NCBI GenBank assembly: GCA_902492455.1
Contig: CABULH010000036.1
Location: 1 to 22,400, forward strand
Direction of reading: 5' to 3'
Length of the DNA stretch: 22,400 bases
Source of the DNA: an uncultured Oscillospiraceae bacterium
GTDB taxonomy: Bacteria > Bacillota > Clostridia > Oscillospirales > Acutalibacteraceae
The notes beneath the pieces are model-generated. The model ran no database searches. It was given only the letters and a program-made list of their open reading frames with translations, and was not told the origin of the DNA. Positions 7,685 through 15,246 of the stretch are shown piece by piece (the first letter of the stretch is position 1; every line of letters begins with the position of its first letter). Both the position numbers and the translations under genes were made by a program.

Positions 7685-9017
7685 ATATCTGAAACGCCGG
7701 ATTCTTCAAAATCCCGACAGTGTCTTGGAGGACGGTCCGGTTTCTCTCTCTTTCCGCGAGCTGATTTCTCACGCGGAAGAGCTCGGCAGCCGCCTTACCC
7801 AGCCCAAATATGGGATTCTCTGCCGTTCGGAGCTTCGCACCGCCATCGCTCTGCTGGCTTGTTTGTATGCTGGAAAAACCGCCGTTCCTCTTTCCTGGCG
7901 GTATGGAGAAAAGCATGTGCAAAAACTCATGGATGGCGCTAAGCTCTCCCATCTCCTCACCGATCAGGGGATGGAAACCGTTTGTACCGCAATTCCTGAA
8001 AAGGAGGATTTGTCCGATGTAGCGCTGATTATGTGCACCTCCGGCACCACCGGAGCGCCAAAAGGAGCCATGATCACAGAGGAAAACCTGCTGACAAATC
8101 TGACCGATATCGCGGGATATTTTCCATTGGAGAACAAGGATCGTATCCTTATTGCCCGACCGCTTTACCACTGTGCCGTATTAACAGGGGAATTTCTGAT
8201 ATCTCTGCTTAAGGGAACCCATATCCTTTTTGTATCCGAAGGCTTCAATCCGCTGGAGATTCTCCGACTGGCAAAAGAAAAGGGCGTTACCGCTTTATGC
8301 GGTACGCCCACCCTGCTATATCATATCTCCAAAATGAATCTGCGCAGCAGCCAGCGGTTAGCTCTACGGGTGATGGCGGTCAGCGGCGAATGCATGACTC
8401 CCGTAGCGGCCAGGACAATGCGGGATGCCTTTCCCGATGCGCAGATATTTAATGTCTACGGCTTGACGGAAGCCAGCCCCCGGGTATGCTATCTGCCGGC
8501 GGATAAATTCGACAGCCACCCGTTGGCGGTTGGCGTTCCCCTGCCCTCGCTGGAAGTCAGGATTGTGGATCAGGAACTGCAGATCCGCGGGAAAAGTGTG
8601 ATGAAGGGATACTATGATGATCCCGATGCAACCAGGCGGGTCATCCAGGACGGCTGGCTGCACACCGGCGATATAGCGGAGCAGGATGCCAGCGGATTCC
8701 TGTATATCCGCTGCCGCCGGGATAACATGATTATTCGCTCGGGAATGAATATCTATCCGCAGGAAATTGAAAATGCGCTGAAGGGGGATGATCGGATCAC
8801 AGAGGCGGCGGCGTTCGGCGTACGTGACGATACGGTCGGGCAGAAAATCCATCTGCAGGTGGTCACCTCCCTCACCAAAAGCGAAGTGTTCAGCCTGTGC
8901 AAACAAAAACTGCCCTCCTATCAACTGCCTGACAGCATCGAAATCCTGCAAGAGATTCCCCGCAACGCCTCCGGCAAGATCATTCGTGGAAAGGATGAGC
9001 ATCGTGTTGGCCTATGA
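7674..9017 (+). CDS. AMP-forming acyl/aryl ligase (ANL superfamily)
   Basis: A 447-residue adenylate-forming enzyme. Core motifs are intact: MCTSGTTGAPKGA (120-132, P-loop A3), NVYGLTEASP with Glu266 (A5), GWLHTGD with Asp333 (A7), GFLYIRCRRDNMIIRSGMN (hinge A8) and NASGKIIRG with the catalytic Lys435 (A10). It is somewhat shorter than the usual 500-550 residues, mainly in the N-terminal part, but shows no internal break. It should activate a carboxylic acid as acyl-AMP and transfer it to a thiol; with carrier-protein genes on both sides, holo-ACP is the likely acceptor rather than CoA. Substrate specificity cannot be read. Start ATG at 7674 follows AAGGAG by 9 nt. Confidence 0.92.
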   Translation: MLYEYLKRRILQNPDSVLEDGPVSLSFRELISHAEELGSRLTQPKYGILCRSELRTAIALLACLYAGKTAVPLSWRYGEKHVQKLMDGAKLSHLLTDQGMETVCTAIPEKEDLSDVALIMCTSGTTGAPKGAMITEENLLTNLTDIAGYFPLENKDRILIARPLYHCAVLTGEFLISLLKGTHILFVSEGFNPLEILRLAKEKGVTALCGTPTLLYHISKMNLRSSQRLALRVMAVSGECMTPVAARTMRDAFPDAQIFNVYGLTEASPRVCYLPADKFDSHPLAVGVPLPSLEVRIVDQELQIRGKSVMKGYYDDPDATRRVIQDGWLHTGDIAEQDASGFLYIRCRRDNMIIRSGMNIYPQEIENALKGDDRITEAAAFGVRDDTVGQKIHLQVVTSLTKSEVFSLCKQKLPSYQLPDSIEILQEIPRNASGKIIRGKDEHRVGL

Positions 9018-9252
9018 GAACGAAGTCCGCCGTTTGCTTTGTAAGGTGCTGGATCTTCCCTCCGCCGATCATATTCCTCTGAATGAAGATCTCCAAGGCA
9101 GCGGCATGGACAGCCTGAATTGCATGGAACTGACCATTGCTCTGGAAGACACATTCCATATCACCATTCCGGATGAAAGGCTGGGTCTCCAGTATATTCG
9201 CAATATCCGAGACATCTGCCAATTGATAGAGGAGATAAAGACCTATGAATGA
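9004..9252 (+). CDS. Acyl carrier protein 2
   Basis: A second free-standing carrier protein of about 82 residues, with the signature GSGMDSLNCMELTIALEDTF and modification Ser37. It is clearly divergent from the first carrier protein outside the DSL/helix II region, so the two probably have different partners or cargo. An ATG at 8995 in the same frame directly abuts its purine-rich GGAAAGG, which is too close. The GTG at 9004, 9 nt after that site, is better and gives the same length as carrier protein 1. It overlaps the ligase end by 14 bp and the hydrolase start by 8 bp. Confidence 0.88.
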   Translation: MLAYENEVRRLLCKVLDLPSADHIPLNEDLQGSGMDSLNCMELTIALEDTFHITIPDERLGLQYIRNIRDICQLIEEIKTYE

Positions 9253-11830
9253 GTATGTTCCTTATCTGTACAACGGAAAAACATTGTTGATCCAGCGATA
9301 TGGAATCCTGTGCGAGACATCTTGTGCAGAAAAAGACTACAACCTATTCGATATGGAGATGGACGAACAGATTCGTCAAACCGACTGGGATCATTTGACC
9401 CTTTCATCGATCCCCATCTTTGATGATCTGGACAGAGAACAGTTCAACACTTTTCAGTATCGGGACGCGCAAAACAAAAAATATTCCCTTTACGCGCAGG
9501 TAATCAGTCGATCAACAACCAAAGTTATTGTTCACACCTCCTGCTCCAAGGGAAAACTATGGATTAATGGGCACTGTGCCGTTATCCACGGTGAAAATTA
9601 TATGACCGACCGCTATTTCACCGTCACTCTCCAAAAAGGGATGAATCACTTGATACTGGAGACCATGCCCGGCAACTCCAGAGGTTTATTCTCCCTTCAG
9701 CTAAAAAATTATCGTTACGAAATGGAGGACCACCCTACCTCCCTTGCCGACCTCCGGTGTATGTTGAATCTGGATGGGTTTATCATTATCCATGATTCCA
9801 ATTACTGTCCGACAGATAAGTGCTTTCGGTTTATGCTGATGCAGAATCATCCGGAAAACTATGAGGAAGGCTACCGGCTGGAGGTTCATAACAGCCATCA
9901 TGGCTTTTTCAAAAAAATGACTGCAAAAATCAATCAGATGGTGGAAATAGACATTGAGGAACTGCGGCAGCTTTATCAGGAGAAGCTGCGCCATGAATGG
10001 TTCGGCTGCTTTCTGAAGGATAAAGAGGGAAAAGACATCCACATCGGCTTTAGCATCATATTAAAAGACTTTATGGCCGCGGCTTCTGAAATCAGTGAAC
10101 AGCTTTTAGTTGCCGCCCGGGAACAATCCACAGAAATTCATACATACTGTACAGGGATTATTCAACAACAGAATATGACCCAAAAAGGCAATCTGGAGGG
10201 AATGTATTGGATAACCTGGAAAATGACGGATATCCTACAGCAGTTTCGCAGCGGCACCTATCCGCATGTCTTTTATAAACAGCCAGGTATTCACGATGTG
10301 TTTATTCACAGCGATCTGGACGACAGCGTTATTCGCGTCGCCGTCCGGGTTCCTCAAAATTATCAGCCGGAAAAGGCTTACCCGGCCTTTATTTATTTTG
10401 CTACGGGCAATGATGGATTTGCATGCCACTCCTTCCCGGAATCTCATCTGACCGAACTATGCCTTTGCTTTGATGTAACCGGCAGGGGATTCACCGGAGG
10501 AAGTTACATCGGCGAGGCATGTAGTCTGGAAGTGCTGGATTGGATTCGTTCTCATTATAAGTTGGACGAGGATCGGCTGTATTTTTTAGGCTCTTCCAAC
10601 GGCGGATTCGCTGCCTATGCACTGGCGCAAAATCACCCTCATCTGCCTGCCGCCATCTTTCCTTTAATCGGTTATCCGCAGGTGGATACTCTGGAGAATA
10701 TCTCTCATATCCCCACATATCAGCTGGTATCTCCCAAGGATCACATTTTTACCGGACGTGAAAATCAAGTAAAAAACAGGATTGGCCGATACGGCAATTA
10801 TCATCAGTACAATTTTCAGGAGATGATCCACCACCATTTTGCCTTTTATCTTTTTCACACCGGTCTGCTCAACAGCCTCCTGACACATAAACGACAGCCT
10901 TATCCGGATACCATCCGTTTCAAGACTTTCCGCAACCGGCACCTAAAGTGCGGGTGGATTCAGCTGCACGGGATCCGTCCGGGCGCTAAATATGCGAAAA
11001 TCACGGCGACTCTGCATGAAAATACCATTTGCCTGACCGTCAGCGGTACAAATGGTTTTACCCTCACGATTCCACCTCAAATCAATAAGCAAAATTTCAT
11101 CGTTGTGATCAAATCCAAACATTTCTATTTTGAAGATTATAAAGACAATACCGTTGATTTTGTTCATGATCGCTGCTGGAAAATCGCAAAAACCGTTCCC
11201 ACTGTCGATTTTCGAAAGGGTACCGGGCTGTTGGATATCTACCTGAACAGTCTGCGTATCATCGTCCCTGACGCCCCGACTGAATCCATGCAGAGAATGG
11301 CGAAAAATTTCTCCCTTCCCGTCTCAAACGGATATGATCCCCATATTTTTGTCGCTTACCCAATCTACCAAACAAGCGCCGTGCCGAATCACATCTTTTC
11401 TCATAATCTCATTCTCCTGGACCAGGAAATGAAAAACCCATATACTCACCGCATCTATGATCATTTGCCTGTAAAATATGACCGTAAGGGCTTCACATAT
11501 CAAGGAAAGGACTATTCGGGAGATTATGTTTTAATGCAGGTTATTCCGAATCCCTTTGACCGCCGCCTCTCCATCCTGGTGGTGAGTTATAACAGCGAAG
11601 ATGCCCTGCGTCGGCATATTCTGCTGAGAAAGATCATCATTCCCACCTACTCCAACGGTATCCATAAATATTGGAATAACGAAATCCTGGCATTTCACTG
11701 CGGAAAATATCTCGCCGCCTATGAACATGATGCTGCTCTGCAGCCAATCGAAATTCCCGGATCGGAAAAGATTGACAATGAATCAACAAGCACAGATTTG
11801 TCCAAGAGTCAACAGAAGCATTCAAGCTAG
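9245..11830 (+). CDS. Large multidomain alpha/beta hydrolase
   Basis: An 861-residue protein without a signal peptide. Region 1-165 looks like a beta-sandwich with a KLWINGH...V segment, as in galactose-binding-like or glycosidase accessory domains. Region 165-330 is unassigned. Region about 340-560 is an alpha/beta hydrolase with nucleophile elbow GSSNGG (Ser451), a candidate acid at Asp499 in SPKDH and candidate His529-531 in an HHH run, like prolyl-oligopeptidase or acyl-esterase enzymes. The last 300 residues are beta-rich and unassigned. Start ATG is 9 nt after GAGGAGA and overlaps carrier protein 2. As the last intact operon gene it could be a thioesterase, acyltransferase or hydrolase acting on the carrier-bound or finished product. 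Whole-length homologues are not ones I recognise. Confidence 0.75.
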   Translation: MNEYVPYLYNGKTLLIQRYGILCETSCAEKDYNLFDMEMDEQIRQTDWDHLTLSSIPIFDDLDREQFNTFQYRDAQNKKYSLYAQVISRSTTKVIVHTSCSKGKLWINGHCAVIHGENYMTDRYFTVTLQKGMNHLILETMPGNSRGLFSLQLKNYRYEMEDHPTSLADLRCMLNLDGFIIIHDSNYCPTDKCFRFMLMQNHPENYEEGYRLEVHNSHHGFFKKMTAKINQMVEIDIEELRQLYQEKLRHEWFGCFLKDKEGKDIHIGFSIILKDFMAAASEISEQLLVAAREQSTEIHTYCTGIIQQQNMTQKGNLEGMYWITWKMTDILQQFRSGTYPHVFYKQPGIHDVFIHSDLDDSVIRVAVRVPQNYQPEKAYPAFIYFATGNDGFACHSFPESHLTELCLCFDVTGRGFTGGSYIGEACSLEVLDWIRSHYKLDEDRLYFLGSSNGGFAAYALAQNHPHLPAAIFPLIGYPQVDTLENISHIPTYQLVSPKDHIFTGRENQVKNRIGRYGNYHQYNFQEMIHHHFAFYLFHTGLLNSLLTHKRQPYPDTIRFKTFRNRHLKCGWIQLHGIRPGAKYAKITATLHENTICLTVSGTNGFTLTIPPQINKQNFIVVIKSKHFYFEDYKDNTVDFVHDRCWKIAKTVPTVDFRKGTGLLDIYLNSLRIIVPDAPTESMQRMAKNFSLPVSNGYDPHIFVAYPIYQTSAVPNHIFSHNLILLDQEMKNPYTHRIYDHLPVKYDRKGFTYQGKDYSGDYVLMQVIPNPFDRRLSILVVSYNSEDALRRHILLRKIIIPTYSNGIHKYWNNEILAFHCGKYLAAYEHDAALQPIEIPGSEKIDNESTSTDLSKSQQKHSS

Positions 11831-11847
11831 AAAGGCGGTACAAAAAC

Positions 11848-12674
11848 ATGAAGAGACAAGCATCATGGGTACTGACAGCATTTTTACTGCTTGTGATTTC
11901 AGCGTGCGGGAACACAGAGGAAAGTGCCTTTCTTAACAAAAAAACGCCCCTGAAAGCAAGAGAGCATATTTCCATAGAAAAAACCTTCTACAATGAAAAC
12001 GCTATATGTCTGGAAAATACAGATTCTACCAAGACATTATATTTGTATTCATCACCGCTTTATTATCAGGATGATAGGAAGAAAGAACATGTGCTCATTG
12101 ATAATTCTCTAAACGATAATGAAGATAACGATGCCTTTTTCAATACTTTCAATGATATACAATGCTTTCTGCCCACTTCCTTATCTTCCAAAAAGCCGAT
12201 TTTACTAAAAAATAAAAAGTATCCGCTACCAACTTATATGGCTTCACAGGAGAGGGGATACATTATAAAGACATATGCGGAGGGAACGCCGTCACTATAT
12301 TGCCGGATGACTTTGGAGTCAATATGGAATTCCTGGTGCCGGAGTATGAGACAACCGTACTGACTTATCAGATAGAGATGGATAATGTCGAACTGGATAC
12401 GAATTGTTCCGACTATGTGCTGTTCCGTGATGTAAAAGAAAAAGAGGTAAAAGGTGTTCTTTATCTACCTGTTGTTATGGATTGTAATGGAACGATAATA
12501 GACACCATTGATAACAACGCCTGTAGCATGACGGTGCGGAAAACAGCGCCGGGAATTTTTTCTGTCGACATTGTTTTGAAGAAAAACTTTATCGAAACAG
12601 CGTGTTATCCTCTCAAAGTGAACGGTTCCATTCATCTTTATAAACCCAAACAACCGGACTCCGCTATCTATTCC
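11848..12674 (+). pseudogene. Frameshifted, 3'-truncated lipoprotein of wall-associated type
   Basis: The gene starts with a good lipoprotein signal, MKRQASWVLTAFLLLVISAC (lipobox Cys at residue 20), after AAAGGCGG. Frame 1 runs to a TGA at 12361, but the sensible continuation from about 12285 lies in frame 3 (ILPDDFGVNMEFLVPEYE...). One base has been gained or lost around 12280-12300. The combined protein carries segments such as YSSPLYYQDD...IDNSL and SIHLYKPKQPDSAIYS, resembling the N-terminal region of RHS/DNRLRE wall-associated proteins. After SAIYS (12674) the similarity stops, and the frame enters LLLLSAFPAYAAPEEP, a stray signal-peptide-like tail, so the rest of the parent protein is missing. 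Low G+C and position at the end of the island fit a decaying remnant. A sequencing error could explain the frameshift but not the truncation. Confidence 0.7.
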
Positions 12675-12734
12675 TTGCTGCTTTTATCTGCTTTTCCGGC
12701 ATATGCTGCGCCGGAGGAGCCTTTAACTCAAGAT

Positions 12735-12757
12735 GCGGGCCACGATTCATGGCCCGC
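12735..12757 (+). terminator. Hairpin with downstream T-run
   Basis: GCGGGCCA (12735-12742) and TGGCCCGC (12750-12757) form a perfect 8-bp stem with a 7-base loop. On the plus strand a five-T run follows 6 nt later (12764-12768). The gap between stem and T-run is longer than ideal, so terminator function is likely but not certain. It would end any transcript reading through from the biosynthetic operon. Confidence 0.5.
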
Positions 12758-12772
12758 AAGCGGTTTTTCAGA

Positions 12773-12807
12773 GGTTTGCTGCAAAACGTTTCCTTTTGCA
12801 GCAAACC
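12773..12807. terminator. 14-bp perfect hairpin between convergent operons
   Basis: GGTTTGCTGCAAAA (12773-12786) pairs perfectly with 12794-12807 across the loop CGTTTCC. A weak T-rich tail (CTTTCTC) follows on the plus strand. It lies 5 bp after the T-run of the first hairpin and 55 bp beyond the stop of the minus-strand hydrolase, so it can serve as a terminator or 3'-end stabiliser for either operon. The stretch 12675-12861 holds these hairpins and no gene. Confidence 0.5.
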
Positions 12808-12861
12808 CTTTCTCTCGTCGAGAATACTGCAATTATCAGCGTGCGGGCTGGTCCCGCCGTA

Positions 12862-13689
12862 TCACATTGTGCCTTCCTTATCTTGGACAGCCGCCAAAAA
12901 AATCCGGTTGAATGCCTCCAGCTCGTCGTATACGATGCCATGGCCGCTGTTTTCCAAGGTGAAAAGCCGGGAGCCGCGGATTCCCCTGTGCTGGGCCTGC
13001 GCCAAATCATCGGACACCACAACGTCCTTGGCTCCATGCAGAATCACCGTAGGCACCCGGACCGCGGCCAGATCCGCCCGGCCGTCCTCATCTCGCAGGG
13101 AGATGGCCGCACGCACGGTTCCAACCCCGGAAGCAGAAAGGGCAATATCTTCAAACCAATTTTTCGCCGCTTCGCTCTGGGGAATGGCAAACAGCTGCTC
13201 ATGGCTGAAGGTGTAGGCCAGCTGCGGTCGGTCGGTGGATGCCTGACAGATCAGCTGATCTACATATTCCCTGGTCAATCCATAAGGAAAGCCGGGCCGC
13301 TGTGTCCAGCTGGGCGCAGCGGCAGCCAACAGAATCAGCTTCTTCACGCCATACCCTTTGTACAGCCGCATATACCGCAGCACAATGGCGCCGCCCATGG
13401 AAAAGCCCGCCAAAGTAAACCGGCTGAGCCGGAGCCCCCGGATTACGCAGTAAAGATCCGCGGCCATTTGGTCATAGCCGTATCCTCCCGCCGGTGTGTC
13501 GGATCGTCCGAAGCCCCGCAGATCCACCGCCACCACCCGGTATCCGTAGCGCAGCAGCAATTCGATCTGATACTCATACATCTTATGAGAAAGGGGCCAG
13601 CCGTGCACCAAAAACACGGTTTCTCTGCCTTGAGGATGATAATCGTAAACGGCAATTTTGGTGCCGTCGTTGGAAGAAATAAACCGCAT
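12862..13689 (-). CDS. Alpha/beta hydrolase, chloroperoxidase/esterase type
   Basis: A 275-residue single-domain alpha/beta hydrolase. It has the oxyanion segment LVHGW (27-31), nucleophile elbow GFSMGG with Ser97, acid Asp222 in HGAKD and His250 in NSGHG, a complete catalytic triad. The motif set and length match the non-haem chloroperoxidase/arylesterase group; physiological substrates of such enzymes are usually unknown. It has no signal peptide, so it is cytoplasmic. TGGAGG precedes the ATG by about 8 nt. It is the third gene of a minus-strand group, 63 bp after the SGNH hydrolase. Codon use is G+C-rich like its right-hand neighbours and unlike the island to the left. Confidence 0.9.
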   Translation of the reverse strand: MRFISSNDGTKIAVYDYHPQGRETVFLVHGWPLSHKMYEYQIELLLRYGYRVVAVDLRGFGRSDTPAGGYGYDQMAADLYCVIRGLRLSRFTLAGFSMGGAIVLRYMRLYKGYGVKKLILLAAAAPSWTQRPGFPYGLTREYVDQLICQASTDRPQLAYTFSHEQLFAIPQSEAAKNWFEDIALSASGVGTVRAAISLRDEDGRADLAAVRVPTVILHGAKDVVVSDDLAQAQHRGIRGSRLFTLENSGHGIVYDELEAFNRIFLAAVQDKEGTM

Positions 13690-13752
13690 ATCGCAGCCTC
13701 CATAAAACAGAATACTCCATTTTATGAAGGAAAAGGAGGAAGGGTGCCCTTA

Positions 13753-14376
13753 TCAGCAGCAGTTCTTTATCAGAGCCGCCAGAGTTGGCGCCAGGATGGA
13801 ACCGATGACCCGTGCGCCAAACTCATTGGGATGAACGCCGTCGGTGGTGAAGTCTACCGGATTCGCGCCGATGCAGCGGGCCGCCATCAGACCGTCCAGA
13901 GGCAGGTAAACATCCGCATATTCCCGGGCCACCTCACGCAAAATCTGAATCTTTTCATCCAAATCAAACCGCCAGGTGTTTTTGGTTTCATCTGTCGGCA
14001 GCAGAATGGGATCGATCAGGCAGATTTTAGCGTGGGTGCGCTCCTTCACTTGCTGCAGCAACCTGCGGAGATTATCGCCGTACTGGGGTGCCAGGGTGGG
14101 CGTATTGCTGTCGAATCGACGCCAGGTATCGTTGATGCCGATCATCAGGCTGAGGACGTCCGGCCGGTAAGCGAGACAATCCTTCTCCCATCTCTCCAGC
14201 AAATCGGCGGTCCGGTTGCCGCTGATTCCCTGATTGATGAACTCCATCTCGATATCCGGCAGCAGCCGGCGCAATTCTTCCGCCGTGTACTTGGGATACC
14301 CTGACCCTAAATGATGGGGATCCGCATAATTTCTCCCCGCGTCGGTGACGCTGTCTCCCTGAAATACAATCCGCAT
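13753..14376 (-). CDS. SGNH/GDSL-family hydrolase
   Basis: A 207-residue protein with all four SGNH blocks: GDS with nucleophile Ser9 (block I), NQGISGNR with Gly50 (block II), GIND with Asn82 (block III), and TDGVHPN with Asp179 and His182 (block V). This is the short, secretion-signal-free form typical of bacterial cytoplasmic esterases/deacetylases. Substrates in this family range from acyl esters to acetylated carbohydrates and cannot be chosen here. GGGAGG lies upstream of the ATG. It sits 43 bp downstream of the flavoprotein gene and 63 bp upstream of the alpha/beta hydrolase, so the three are probably co-transcribed. Two esterase-like enzymes in a row suggest related substrates. Confidence 0.92.
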   Translation of the reverse strand: MRIVFQGDSVTDAGRNYADPHHLGSGYPKYTAEELRRLLPDIEMEFINQGISGNRTADLLERWEKDCLAYRPDVLSLMIGINDTWRRFDSNTPTLAPQYGDNLRRLLQQVKERTHAKICLIDPILLPTDETKNTWRFDLDEKIQILREVAREYADVYLPLDGLMAARCIGANPVDFTTDGVHPNEFGARVIGSILAPTLAALIKNCC

Positions 14377-14419
14377 ATGTTTTACCTCCCGCTATATTTT
14401 ACAAAGGCTTTCATGCCTG

Positions 14420-14899
14420 CTAAAGCTCCTCCGCGTGGCTGGCTTTTCCCGCGATATATTCCACTTCCATCCGCAGAATTACAGTATTCACGCCCCAGTG
14501 GGCAATTTTCCCATCCAGCTCCTCCGTCGTCATATCCGGGGCATATTTGGAGCACAGCAGCCGCAGGGCGGCCTGCCGCTCATCCTCGCCGTAAACCGGC
14601 CGCACCATGCCGAAAGCCATGGCGCTTTCATAAGCCATGGTCAGGCGTTTGCCCAGGTTCCGGGCGGCGGATACCGCTGTCAGGCAAGCGCGTCCATCGT
14701 GCATAACATTGTCCAGCTTCTGCCCTTCCGGAGCGCAATGAAAATAGATGCTGTTTCCGGTCAGCACATAACAAATGGGCACGCCGTAAGGAAGACCATC
14801 CTCACAGCTGGTGGATAAAACCCCGTAATCCGCCCGATTCAGGATTTCTCGTGCCCGGCTGTAGCTGGTCTGCCGTTTCGCTTGATGCATCCCGCGCAT
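14420..14899 (-). CDS. Pyridoxamine 5'-phosphate oxidase / NimA-like flavoprotein
   Basis: A protein of about 159 residues of the split-barrel flavin-binding group. The N-terminal region AREILNRADYGVLSTSCEDGLPYGVPICYV and the block IYFHCAPEGQKLDNV are typical of the NimA/PNPOx-like family, which binds FMN or similar cofactors and includes nitroimidazole-resistance proteins. An upstream in-frame ATG at 14935 exists, but the family usually begins with MR..., and the ATG at 14899 has a purine-rich AAAGGCAGG at suitable distance, so I use that start. First gene of the minus-strand operon. The reaction is unknown; a role in resistance or cofactor handling is only a family-level guess. Confidence 0.88.
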   Translation of the reverse strand: MRGMHQAKRQTSYSRAREILNRADYGVLSTSCEDGLPYGVPICYVLTGNSIYFHCAPEGQKLDNVMHDGRACLTAVSAARNLGKRLTMAYESAMAFGMVRPVYGEDERQAALRLLCSKYAPDMTTEELDGKIAHWGVNTVILRMEVEYIAGKASHAEEL

Positions 14900-14944
14900 A
14901 GACGATTGCCTGCCTTTCCACCGGCGCAGCGGCATCTAGGTAAA

Positions 14945-15025
14945 GGATGAATGCATCCCGCGTAAGCGCCGTGGCGGCGAAATTTACGTTCGCCAATCCG
15001 CACACGCCATTTCCTCATCGCTTAC
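14945..15025 (-). promoter_or_regulatory. Foldable 5' leader of the flavoprotein operon
   Basis: Between the promoter at 15053-15081 and the start at 14899 the minus-strand transcript has about 150 nt of leader. It can form a long-range 7-bp stem (15019-15025 with 14962-14968, GTAAGCG/CGCTTAC). Inside this is a hairpin of 14989-14994 with 14976-14981 (GGCGAA/TTCGCC), and downstream a GGATG/CATCC hairpin (14954-14958 with 14945-14949). I do not recognise a known riboswitch consensus. A 12-base direct repeat, ATGCATCCCGCG, occurs at 14885-14896 and 14951-14962. Short stems arise by chance in G+C-rich DNA, so function is uncertain. Confidence 0.3.
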
Positions 15026-15052
15026 CTGAAACGCCCAGCGCCGTTTTCTCCT

Positions 15053-15081
15053 ATCATAGCGGAAAAGCCATTTGATTGCAA
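15053..15081 (-). promoter_or_regulatory. Sigma-A-type promoter of the minus-strand operon
   Basis: On the minus strand TTGCAA (15076-15081) is followed after exactly 17 bp by TATGAT (15053-15058). Both hexamers are near consensus and point toward the flavoprotein, SGNH hydrolase and alpha/beta hydrolase genes. It is back to back with the ftsK promoter. Confidence 0.65.
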
Positions 15082-15104
15082 GGGAAACCTGTCCGCGGCA
15101 ACAG

Positions 15105-15133
15105 TTGCATTTCCCTTTATTTTCATATACAAT
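15105..15133 (+). promoter_or_regulatory. Sigma-A-type promoter of the ftsK operon
   Basis: TTGCAT (15105-15110), a 17-bp spacer, then TACAAT (15128-15133), about 115 bp before the ftsK start codon. Both hexamers are good sigma-A matches. The leader between promoter and gene has no obvious regulatory structure; the ribosome site GAGGAGGCC is at 15231-15239. Confidence 0.65.
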
Positions 15134-15246
15134 AGTGGTAATAGATAGAATCGGATGATCGGGCAATCAGGCTCCCAGTGTCGAAAAGCCCTTGCAGGCC
15201 TGCCATTCGATGATATACGACCACTTGCGTTGAGGAGGCCATTTGC

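Noticed and set aside
8788..8994. N-terminal extension of carrier protein 2
   Set aside because: The in-frame stretch is Arg/Ser/Pro-rich and is the other frame of the ligase gene; the carrier fold begins at about 9004.
12733..14304. Long plus-strand open frame of 523 codons opposite the two minus-strand hydrolases
   Set aside because: It is antisense to genes with complete catalytic motifs, has no ribosome site, and its composition (Arg/Gln/His/Pro-rich) is that of a G+C-rich shadow frame.
14802..15005. A 67-codon minus-strand frame upstream of and overlapping the flavoprotein gene
   Set aside because: It overlaps the flavoprotein gene in another frame, lacks a ribosome site and matches nothing recognisable.
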